Origin: JAIXWP01 sp041391745
Lineage (GTDB): Bacteria; Bacteroidota; Bacteroidia; Flavobacteriales_D; Sanyastnellaceae
Length of the DNA: 64,000 nt
Direction of reading: 5' to 3'
Assembly (NCBI GenBank): GCA_041391745.1
Contig: JAWKNK010000004.1
Coordinates: forward strand, 62,001 to 126,000
Made by a program: the position numbers and the translations under genes. Positions 1 to 6,567 of the stretch are shown in pieces (within the stretch, counting starts at the first letter, position 1; each line of letters begins with the position of its first letter). Under the pieces are notes generated by a model, which had not been told where the DNA came from, made no database searches, and was given only the letters and a program-made list of their open reading frames with translations.

Positions 1-357
1 GATATTGTAGAATTTACCTTTGTTACTTTCTGAAAAATTTTTGTTGAGAGCAAGTCCAAGCTCCGCCACATGTTTAGCGCTGTCTAATTCTCCTCGTCTT
101 AGAAAGAACGCCCCTTTTTGAGCTAGAAATAGATCTTCGCTTTGTTTTCCAAGTTTGGAATATTGAACTACTTGCGCAGCAGAATCTAAATAGGGCTTAG
201 GGTTTTCAGAAATGGCCGCTGAGGAAAATAATTGGACAATTCTGATAGAGTCGGATTCGAAGCTATTTGGGGCCTGAGTTTCGATCTCAGTTTTAGATGC
301 ACATGAGTAAAACAAAAATGTACCAAAAATCAAGATGTACAATAACTTGTTTTTCAT
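1..357 (-). CDS. Partial TPR-like lipoprotein (3' end outside window)
   Basis: The gene runs off the left edge, so only its first 119 codons are visible. It opens with a lipoprotein signal peptide: a short Lys-Asn-Lys start, a hydrophobic stretch and a lipobox ending LFYSC, with Cys at about residue 19. After a Ser/Glu/Thr-rich linker the protein is helical, with Ala/Leu/Tyr spacing typical of tetratricopeptide repeats (an LDSAAQVVQYSKLG-like helix pair and an FFLRRGELDSAKHVAELGL-like helix pair). It is probably anchored in the outer or inner membrane facing the periplasm. The partner is unknown. The TPR assignment rests on helix pattern only. Confidence 0.6.
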   Translation of the reverse strand, partial: MKNKLLYILIFGTFLFYSCASKTEIETQAPNSFESDSIRIVQLFSSAAISENPKPYLDSAAQVVQYSKLGKQSEDLFLAQKGAFFLRRGELDSAKHVAELGLALNKNFSESNKGKFYNI

Positions 358-410
358 GCTAGCAAATTTAGCGCAACTAGAATTAAACAAAATGAAATTT
401 AGGGTTGAAC

Positions 411-959
411 TCAGTTCAATGAAAAATTGAGCTCGCCCGTTTTCATTTTTTTATAATGTGCCGATAAACGCGCCATTAGATTTGAAAAGGTTTGAATGGC
501 CTCTTGTGTTTCGTTTGATATGACTTCTTTTTTAAGTCTCAATACCAAAAGGCCGTATAATGCAGTAAGACACAATTCTACATCATTGGTCGTTTTACCA
601 TCCGTTTTTTGCTGGTATTCTTTGATATTCGGTTGAGCCAAATTATACGCTTCAATGTATGCGTTGTCTTTGATAACTTGTAAAAGCGTATTGTGTAAAT
701 AATTCAACTCAAAAATTAATTCATGAATTTCTGAAACATGTCCTCTTTGTTCTACACGTTCCGATTTCATGCTCTTGATTAAATTTTTAAACCAAGCGAG
801 CTCTTCTTGCGCGGTTTCTTCAGATGGAGTGAAGCCGCGAACAAATTCAGAAATTGCATCAATATCAAAGTACATAGCACGCACCAAATCCTCCATTTGC
901 CAAATGAAGAGTACGTATTCGACTATATTTTCTGATTTTTTCTGAGTGGCTAAAGACAT
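411..959 (-). CDS. DUF4924 family protein
   Basis: The 182-residue all-helical protein resembles the DUF4924 family of Bacteroidota. That family has a characteristic N-terminus in which the protein stays associated with NIxEYxLxxWQxEDLxR; here it is NIVEYVLFIWQMEDLVRAM at residues 11-29. It has no signal peptide or membrane segment, so it is expected to be cytoplasmic. No catalytic motif is visible and the family function is unknown. It lies one base from the stop-side neighbour (OmpH-like gene upstream at 961-1602), so the two are probably co-transcribed with the small gene at 1609-1854. Confidence 0.75.
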   Translation of the reverse strand: MSLATQKKSENIVEYVLFIWQMEDLVRAMYFDIDAISEFVRGFTPSEETAQEELAWFKNLIKSMKSERVEQRGHVSEIHELIFELNYLHNTLLQVIKDNAYIEAYNLAQPNIKEYQQKTDGKTTNDVELCLTALYGLLVLRLKKEVISNETQEAIQTFSNLMARLSAHYKKMKTGELNFSLN

Positions 960-960
960 A

Positions 961-1602
961 TTATTTATCTCCTGCTTTCTCTTGTTGGTATTCTTTATTT
1001 AATCCGTCTACCACTTCATTAGTGATATCGTAAGCTTCACTACCGTAAAGAATAAACTGAGTAGATGGTTGATAGTTCACGACATAATCAATTCCCTTAG
1101 AAGAGGCATAAGTTTCAAGAAATTTTTGAACTCTTGATTGCAAGTCTTTTTGCATTTCAGCTTCTTTCTTCATCACATTTTCAGATTCTTTTTGTTGAAT
1201 CTGGTCCATTTCCATTTGAAGTTGCTGCAATCTACTTTGGGCAATCATCAACTCTTCATCAGTAGCTTTTCCACTTTGGGCATAAGCAACTAGCTCATCT
1301 ACTTCCTTTTGTCGGTTCTGGTATTCTTTTCTTACTTTCTCGTCGGCAGCCTTATATTTTTGCTCTAGTGTTTTTATTCTATCCTTGATGTAGTCATATT
1401 TTTCATTTAGGACATCACCATTTACATAGGCCATCACCGGGGCTTTTGGACCTTCTCCTTCGGGTTTAGTAAACTCAGAATTCGTTGGCAGTTTAGGTTG
1501 ACTCACCACTTCTGCTTCTGGAGCGCCAGGCTTTCTAAGAAATAGGAAAGCAACGGCAATGATCAAAATTGCATTAATTCCAAGTGAAAGTTTTGCTAAC
1601 AT
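961..1602 (-). CDS. OmpH/Skp-family periplasmic chaperone
   Basis: The 213-residue protein has an N-terminal hydrophobic anchor or uncleaved signal (residues about 5-22, NAILIIAVAFLFL), a Pro/Glu-rich linker, then a start similar to mature Skp (MAYVNGDVLNEKYDYIKD, about 57-74). A long Lys/Glu/Gln-rich coiled coil covers about 75-155 and the C-terminal piece carries IDYVVNYQPSTQFILYGSEAYDIT. This is the usual Skp/OmpH layout, in which the coiled-coil tentacles hold unfolded outer-membrane proteins in the periplasm. The family is normally 160-200 residues. It sits between DUF4924 and a small conserved gene; bamA is not visible next to it. Confidence 0.82.
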   Translation of the reverse strand: MLAKLSLGINAILIIAVAFLFLRKPGAPEAEVVSQPKLPTNSEFTKPEGEGPKAPVMAYVNGDVLNEKYDYIKDRIKTLEQKYKAADEKVRKEYQNRQKEVDELVAYAQSGKATDEELMIAQSRLQQLQMEMDQIQQKESENVMKKEAEMQKDLQSRVQKFLETYASSKGIDYVVNYQPSTQFILYGSEAYDITNEVVDGLNKEYQQEKAGDK

Positions 1603-1608
1603 GAATGA

Positions 1609-1854
1609 TTATTTTTTTAAGTTTTCGTAGGCGTTTTTAAAATCTAAATGCATAGCATTGAATCTTTCCATGCATCCATTTATCAATTCTTCAGTGATTA
1701 ATTTTTTCACATCCTCTAGCGCTGGTACTCCTTCATGACTCACTTTAAAAGTTTGTTTGTAGGCACCACCTTCCAATTCTATCAGCCATTTGTCCATATA
1801 AGACATGATGGAAATTTTCAATTTTGGATGAGGAATGTTTGCAACTAATCTCAT
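1609..1854 (-). CDS. Small conserved protein, function unknown
   Basis: An 81-residue cytoplasmic protein with mixed beta and alpha character. The N-terminal half (PHPKLKISIMSYMDKWLIELE, residues 8-28) looks like two beta strands and the C-terminal half is helical and ends in Lys-Lys. I recognise no domain. The gene begins just below a TAnnTTTG promoter element at 1859-1866 and is probably the first gene of the 411-1854 operon, six bases ahead of the OmpH-like gene. The start ATG lies only four bases from that element, which suggests a leaderless or nearly leaderless message. Confidence 0.6.
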   Translation of the reverse strand: MRLVANIPHPKLKISIMSYMDKWLIELEGGAYKQTFKVSHEGVPALEDVKKLITEELINGCMERFNAMHLDFKNAYENLKK

Positions 1855-1858
1855 GCTG

Positions 1859-1866
1859 CAAATGTA
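1859..1866 (-). promoter_or_regulatory. Bacteroidota-type -7 element TACATTTG
   Basis: Read on the minus strand this is TACATTTG, matching the TAnnTTTG -7 consensus described for Bacteroidota sigma factors. It lies four bases upstream of the ATG at 1854. No clear TTTG -33 box is visible at the usual 17-23 base spacing. Confidence 0.4.
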
Positions 1867-1902
1867 GGATTTCGTTTATTCGTATCCTCATAAATTTATT
1901 AA

Positions 1903-2811
1903 ATGCTCAAATTTCCTCATTTTCAGCATCCTGCAGTGCGAGATCTCGCTTGGGCCGTGTGGTCGCCGCCATTATTGTAAGATGAGGAGAATGTGGTCAC
2001 ATTTCCCATGTTGGATGAGGAGTGGATGCAAGATCGTTTTCAAAGGGATTTGGAATGGTTTAAAGCGCTCGACTCAAATCCAGCTGATCTGCATGAATTC
2101 TTAAACAATCGAGCCACCAGACTTGTGGGAAAGAAGTTTGAAGCGTTGCTGGAATTTTGGTTTTCGAAAAGTCCTTGGTTTGAGCTGGTAGCAACGAATG
2201 TGCAGTTTCATTCGGGCGATGGCACGAGAGGAGAGGCTGATTTTCTAGTTCGCGATTTATACAGTGAAGAGTTTTTGCATATTGAAGTAGCGTGCAAGTA
2301 CTATTGGAGTTCATCCAACAGTTCTGATTGGTATTCTATGATTGGTCCCAACAAACAAGATCGGTTGGGTTTGAAAATGCAGAAGTTTAAGAGGCAAACG
2401 AAATTGTTTCAGACTGCTGAAGGGAAAGCGTTTCTGCTTTCCAATGGATTACCCTCTCCAATATCGGTGGTGTGGCTCAAAGGCTATTTTTTCTACGCAT
2501 TTTATGAATTGGGTGGTGCGGTATTTCCTAAACTCGCAAATAAACATCACCATGCAGGATGGTTCGTTTTCGTGGATCAATTGGAGGCATTTCAAAACAC
2601 GCCAAAACAATGGGTGGTGCTTCCACGCACGCACTGGATTAGTCCATATCATAGTCAGGGAAATGAATTACCAATCTTGACTGGGCAAGAATTATTTTTA
2701 GAAGTAAGAGACGCTATAAACGTGAACTCCAAAGCTGTTCTTGTTGCTCAGCTGGAGGAAGATCGTTTTGGAATGAGGGAGGTTAGTCGTGGATTGGTTT
2801 TAGCCCGCTGA
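1903..2811 (+). pseudogene. DUF1853 family protein interrupted by an in-frame TAA
   Basis: The open part (GTG at 1993 to 2811, 272 residues) is a DUF1853 protein: VGKKFEALLEFWF, then GEADFLVRD, HIEVACKYY, and MIGPNKQDRLGLKMQKFKRQ, a nuclease-like Glu-Asp-Glu-Lys arrangement. The family normally begins with a His-Pro-x-Val-Arg-Asp-Leu-Ala-Trp block. That block (HPAVRDLAWAVWSPPLL) is encoded in the same frame from an ATG at 1903, separated from the rest only by TAA at 1978-1980. One C-to-T change in CAA would produce this. The gene is therefore either broken by a nonsense mutation, or the TAA is a sequence error; a shortened protein from GTG 1993 is a third option. Its role is unknown. Confidence 0.75.
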
Positions 2812-4029
2812 TAATTTTTTCAATCGTCTCAAAACGAATAATGCAATTACTGTTGCCCCTACTGCGAGATATCCTACTTTGTCATAATGTTCAAGCGGAC
2901 TGTGTTCATCTTGTTGAGTGATGATGATACCAGCGATGGCTGCGCTCGTACCCGAAGCGATGGACTGTGCAGCGCTATTCAAACTCATGAACCCCGCGCG
3001 GTATCTTGGATTTACGACAGCCGAAATAATGGTGTTTGCCGGAATCATCCTACCGCTGATTACGGTGAAGAAAAATCCTGCATTTAGAAGCACTACCCAT
3101 AATGGCACATGACCAAGATGTGTGGCGATAAGCACTGGAAGAGTGGAGATAAATGCGAAAATGGTAAAGATTCTAAATCGACCATATTTATCTACGAGTT
3201 TTCCGATGAAGAATCCTGAGATTACTGTGCATGCTCCCCCCACCAAATAGATGTATTTAATATCGCTTTGTTGCAGACCGACATTATTGATGTTGTAAGG
3301 TGTTAGGAAGCTTATTACTGTGAATTGTCCTAGCACGAGCGTCATTGTGAACAGCAGTGCATTCCTTTGTTCTGGCGATTTGAACGAATTTTTAATCGTA
3401 TCAAATCGATTATATTTTTCAGTTCTCTCAGCTAAGTGCGCATTCATTTGAGGTATTCCACGGAAGGCGAGAAGCCATATTGGTAAACTCAAACCACTTA
3501 CTACATAAAATGGTACGTGCCAGTTGCCATCGAAGGCATCAACGAGCGTCAAGGCAATTGGTACTCCAAGAATAGAGGCAAGCGAGAATGCGATGGTAAT
3601 AGAAGCCATTGCTTTACCGCGTCTTTCGAGTGGGATAACATCGGCCATAATGCTCAATACGAGTCCGCCCAACAATCCGCCTGTTACTCCTGTTAGCACG
3701 CGGGTGCCGATGAATAGGTAATAATTCAAATGAATATTATCTGTATTCGGCACGATTGCACTCGACATGGTGCCAAGCATAAAGCCTAAATAGGCGCCAA
3801 GTAGTGCTTTTTTTCGATCTAAATTATCCAAATAGAAAACACCTAAAAACGACGTAAAACCTGCGGCTAAGCCATAACTACTCACAAGCCATCCGTATTG
3901 TGACGGACTTATTTCAAGACTTTTTTTGAGAATGTCGCCCATGGGCATCATTATCATGAAGTCAACAATATTTGTAAATTGGATAGCTGCTAGTAGGAAG
4001 AGCAAAAAGCGCTCATTGATTGGTTTCAT
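2800..4029 (-). CDS. Major facilitator superfamily transporter
   Basis: The 409-residue protein has about 12 hydrophobic segments and an MFS drug/sugar carrier pattern: DxMIMMPMG in TM1, a loop with YLDNLDRKKALLGAY after TM2, RVLTGVTGGLLGGL in TM4, and VDKYGRFRIF between TM8 and TM9. It is inner-membrane. Substrate cannot be read from sequence; the N-terminus resembles drug-efflux (DHA1-like) carriers. Its 3' end overlaps the convergent DUF1853 gene by 12 bases, and its start overlaps the stop of the upstream acyltransferase-like gene in an ATGA, so the two are translationally coupled. Confidence 0.85.
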   Translation of the reverse strand: MKPINERFLLFLLAAIQFTNIVDFMIMMPMGDILKKSLEISPSQYGWLVSSYGLAAGFTSFLGVFYLDNLDRKKALLGAYLGFMLGTMSSAIVPNTDNIHLNYYLFIGTRVLTGVTGGLLGGLVLSIMADVIPLERRGKAMASITIAFSLASILGVPIALTLVDAFDGNWHVPFYVVSGLSLPIWLLAFRGIPQMNAHLAERTEKYNRFDTIKNSFKSPEQRNALLFTMTLVLGQFTVISFLTPYNINNVGLQQSDIKYIYLVGGACTVISGFFIGKLVDKYGRFRIFTIFAFISTLPVLIATHLGHVPLWVVLLNAGFFFTVISGRMIPANTIISAVVNPRYRAGFMSLNSAAQSIASGTSAAIAGIIITQQDEHSPLEHYDKVGYLAVGATVIALFVLRRLKKLSAG

Positions 4030-5297
4030 GAATAGGAATATCCCAGCGTTTGAATTTTTTGAAAGGTCGTTTCTTTATAAGGATTTCTAGTAGGGAAGGA
4101 GCTAGGCTCTACATAGCAGAAAATTATTTTTAAAAGTACATTCGGAAGTTTACCCGGATGGCGAATACAACATTTTAATTGAATTGGAAATGCCCCGACA
4201 GTGGATTTGATTTCACCAGCGGTTCTTCCAAATACAATTTTAGATTTTTTCAAATCAATGGCCGTATGCACATAATCGTAGAGCATACGCGAGTATATAG
4301 CGTGAGAACCATTTTTAGAATAATCTATTCCCACAATAAAAGCTTCAAGTTGTTTTTCGCTATCTAAAGCAATGGAAAAACCAACTAAGTTTTCCTCTAG
4401 AAAATAACCGCGAATAATCATTCTACTCGCAAGTTCATTTTTCATCGCAATCAAAGATGTTGCATTGATGTGGCCGATTTTAAAATCAGCTTTCTCATGA
4501 ACATTGTCATACAACTCTTGAATGCGGACTTGATGCTTTCGGATATCTTCAACATCTAAAAATTGCATTTTCAATTCTGCAGATTTTTTATAGGCTGCAT
4601 TTGACTTGGTGCGAAATTTAGAATTCAACGATTGCAAATAGTCCTCGAATGATTGCCATTCTTCTAGAATAGGCATTTCCATATTGTGGTCAACATCGAA
4701 ACTTCTGAAGCCACATTTTTCCATAGCAGTAGCTTGGTCGAATGAGTTTTCATAAAAGTCTTTGATGAGCAACGCTGCGATATTTCTACCTGCTTTTTCT
4801 TCTGTTTTTAAAACTTTTGTCAATGCTTCGCAAAGCGCATTCATTGATTTTTGAAGCGGTACATCTTTTCTAAAAGCATAACCGTGTTCACCCGTCGCAA
4901 ATGCACTACCACATATCAGAATGAACTGTGCCTTTTTATTATCAAGAAACTGTTTACTGATCAGATCTGAAATAAAGTTTTGACCCGCACGTTGTTGTAG
5001 GTTGGTCGCTTCTAATATTCCTATTTGAAAAACCGCGATTCCAACCGGTTCGTTGTTGTTCTTGAATATTGAAAAATAGTACTTTACGTCTGCGATTTCT
5101 GGATTGCTAACGGCTTTAAGGTGATTGTAATCCAGAAAAATTGATCTATCGAAATTGAGCTGATCCCACTGAACAGGTGAAATTTCTTGCAAAGAATCAT
5201 GAATCTCTATTTCCAAAGTATTTCGGAAAAATCTAGGAACGGACTGAATACCAGTTCTTAGGGTGTGGCGAAATGAATGGACAGAGGTACAGTTCAT
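4026..5297 (-). CDS. GNAT-fold acyltransferase-like protein (BioF2-like/FemAB-like)
   Basis: A 423-residue cytoplasmic protein. Residues about 195-370 resemble the acetyltransferase-6 (BioF2-like) half of FemAB/GNAT proteins: FRTKSNAAYKKSAELKMQFL followed by IRIQELYDNVHEKADF, a strand with IIRGYFLEENLVGFSIAL, and the acyl-CoA-site-like turn RMLYDYVHTAIDLKKSKIVFGRTAGEIKSTVG. This layout is typical of peptidoglycan-bridge or amino-acyl transfer relatives, but the donor and acceptor are unknown. It is coupled (ATGA) to the MFS gene downstream, so it could modify the substrate that carrier exports. That link is inference from position. Confidence 0.6.
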   Translation of the reverse strand: MNCTSVHSFRHTLRTGIQSVPRFFRNTLEIEIHDSLQEISPVQWDQLNFDRSIFLDYNHLKAVSNPEIADVKYYFSIFKNNNEPVGIAVFQIGILEATNLQQRAGQNFISDLISKQFLDNKKAQFILICGSAFATGEHGYAFRKDVPLQKSMNALCEALTKVLKTEEKAGRNIAALLIKDFYENSFDQATAMEKCGFRSFDVDHNMEMPILEEWQSFEDYLQSLNSKFRTKSNAAYKKSAELKMQFLDVEDIRKHQVRIQELYDNVHEKADFKIGHINATSLIAMKNELASRMIIRGYFLEENLVGFSIALDSEKQLEAFIVGIDYSKNGSHAIYSRMLYDYVHTAIDLKKSKIVFGRTAGEIKSTVGAFPIQLKCCIRHPGKLPNVLLKIIFCYVEPSSFPTRNPYKETTFQKIQTLGYSYS

Positions 5298-5329
5298 GAG
5301 ATTGCAAAATTAAACCATTAAGGCTTGTT

Positions 5330-5354
5330 TATTGTTTAATTTTGCTAAACAATA
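5330..5354. promoter_or_regulatory. Perfect 9-bp inverted repeat in a divergent promoter region
   Basis: TATTGTTTA and TAAACAATA flank a 7-base spacer, between the divergent genes starting at 5297 (minus) and 5396 (plus). There is no following T-run in either direction, so it is more likely an operator than a terminator. No regulator gene is adjacent. Confidence 0.4.
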
Positions 5355-5395
5355 CCGATTAGTGGCTGATGTGTCGAAATAGGTAGCCGAATTGC

Positions 5396-5794
5396 ATGAA
5401 GAATAGCGAGCACATTGTTTTTTTTGATGGTGTCTGTGGACTTTGTAATACCACAGTTGATTTTCTAATAAGAAAAGATAAGAACAGAATCTTAAAATAT
5501 GCTCCCCTTCAAGGAATCACCGCAAAAGAACGATTAAGTGAAGCCCAGTATCAAGATTTGGATTCCATTGTTTATTTAAGAAATGGAAGTTTGAATCGAA
5601 AATCTACAGCCGTTTTACTTATACTTTTCGATTTAGGCGGTGCATGGAAATTAATATCAATTTTATTCATTTTCCCAAGATTCATTCGTGATGGAGTGTA
5701 TTCTATTGTTGCAAAATACAGATACAAATGGTTTGGTAAAAAAGAAACATGTCGATTACCAAGTCCAGAAGAAAGGTCATCTTTTTTGGACTAA
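5396..5794 (+). CDS. DCC-family thiol-disulfide oxidoreductase (DUF393)
   Basis: The 132-residue protein has the family signature near its N-terminus: FFDGVCGLCN, with Asp11 and the Cys14-x-x-Cys17 redox pair, followed by a helix with FLIRKD and the strand YAPLQG. These match the DCC (YuxK) family, a thioredoxin-like group with predicted disulfide activity but no established substrate. A hydrophobic helix (about 72-98) could associate with membrane. Length is normal for the family. It is followed after 53 bases by a membrane protein on the same strand. Confidence 0.85.
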   Translation: MKNSEHIVFFDGVCGLCNTTVDFLIRKDKNRILKYAPLQGITAKERLSEAQYQDLDSIVYLRNGSLNRKSTAVLLILFDLGGAWKLISILFIFPRFIRDGVYSIVAKYRYKWFGKKETCRLPSPEERSSFLD

Positions 5795-5823
5795 TTGTCA
5801 CATAGTCCTTTTACAATAGGCGT

Positions 5824-5831
5824 TACATTTG
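5824..5831 (+). promoter_or_regulatory. Possible -7 element TACATTTG
   Basis: Matches TAnnTTTG and lies 16 bases ahead of the ATG at 5848. The nearest upstream TTG (5795-5797) is 26 bases away, slightly beyond normal spacing, so the call is weak. Confidence 0.3.
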
Positions 5832-5847
5832 CCCAAATTGAATTGCC

Positions 5848-6543
5848 ATGTTGGACGTACCATTTGGACTTGTTGTCTTTTTTATTGTTACTACTTTATT
5901 GTTTTACTTCGGATTTATTTGGGCGATGCTCAAAGGATCAGAACGTGTTCAAAAGAGAGTGCACGTCTTGGCTTTAGCCATTTTAGCATGGCTCATTTTT
6001 CAAAGTACATTAACGCTCAACAGATGGTATATGGACAGGGAGGCAATGCCTCCACATATTATGTTTCCAGTACTTTTTATGTTTGCTATGTTCGCGCTTC
6101 TTGCATTCACACCAAGAGGGAAGCGCTTTCTCAACGGACTTTCTTTAGAAGTGATTACATGGCTTCATCTGGTGAGAATTCCAGTAGAGATTGCATTGTA
6201 TTGGTTGGCATTTTATAAGCAGGCACCTTGGAGCATGACTTTTTATGGCCACAACTACGACATTGTTTTTGGAATTACAGCTCCAATCATTGCTTACTTC
6301 GGAATTAGAAAAAAGAAAATTTCACCAGTTATTATTAAAGTGTGGAATATTCTCGGGGTGGTTTCATTACTCATCATTATGATTACCGCTGCGGGTGCCA
6401 CTGCTACCAAAATTCAAGCATGGGATTTTGATCGTCCGAATTATGCGATTACTCATTTTCCTTTCAGCTGGTTGCCCAGTTTTATCGCGCCAATGGTTTT
6501 GTTAGCGCATATAAAAGCCCTATTCTTCAAAGGAGAAAAATAG
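5848..6543 (+). CDS. Multi-spanning membrane protein, function unknown
   Basis: A 231-residue hydrophobic protein with about six to seven predicted membrane helices (roughly 5-27, 39-57, 72-90, 105-125, 140-152, 165-185, 205-222). Polar loops contain KGSERVQKRVHV, TFTPRGKRFLNGL-like and AWDFDRPNYAITHFPFSWLPSFIAP; the last Trp/Pro/His-rich loop is the most distinctive. No transporter or enzyme motif is recognised. The final codons lie inside a rho-independent terminator, so this gene ends its transcription unit. Confidence 0.6.
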   Translation: MLDVPFGLVVFFIVTTLLFYFGFIWAMLKGSERVQKRVHVLALAILAWLIFQSTLTLNRWYMDREAMPPHIMFPVLFMFAMFALLAFTPRGKRFLNGLSLEVITWLHLVRIPVEIALYWLAFYKQAPWSMTFYGHNYDIVFGITAPIIAYFGIRKKKISPVIIKVWNILGVVSLLIIMITAAGATATKIQAWDFDRPNYAITHFPFSWLPSFIAPMVLLAHIKALFFKGEK

Positions 6544-6559
6544 GGCTTCAGGTTTTTTT
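6515..6559 (+). terminator. Rho-independent terminator overlapping the end of the membrane-protein gene
   Basis: AAGCCCTATT (6515-6524) pairs perfectly with AATAGGGCTT (6539-6548), and a run of Ts follows at 6553-6558. The stop codon at 6541-6543 is inside the right arm. Confidence 0.85.
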
Positions 6560-6567
6560 ATTTGGGA

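Noticed and set aside
1978..1980. Recoded stop (selenocysteine or readthrough) in the DUF1853 gene
   Set aside because: The codon is TAA, not TGA, and no stem-loop or recoding signal is apparent nearby. A nonsense change or error is simpler.
5829..6218. Second ORF inside the membrane-protein gene (5848-6543)
   Set aside because: It lies in a different frame with no domain or promoter, and the 5848 frame has clean hydrophobic helices, so this is a shadow.
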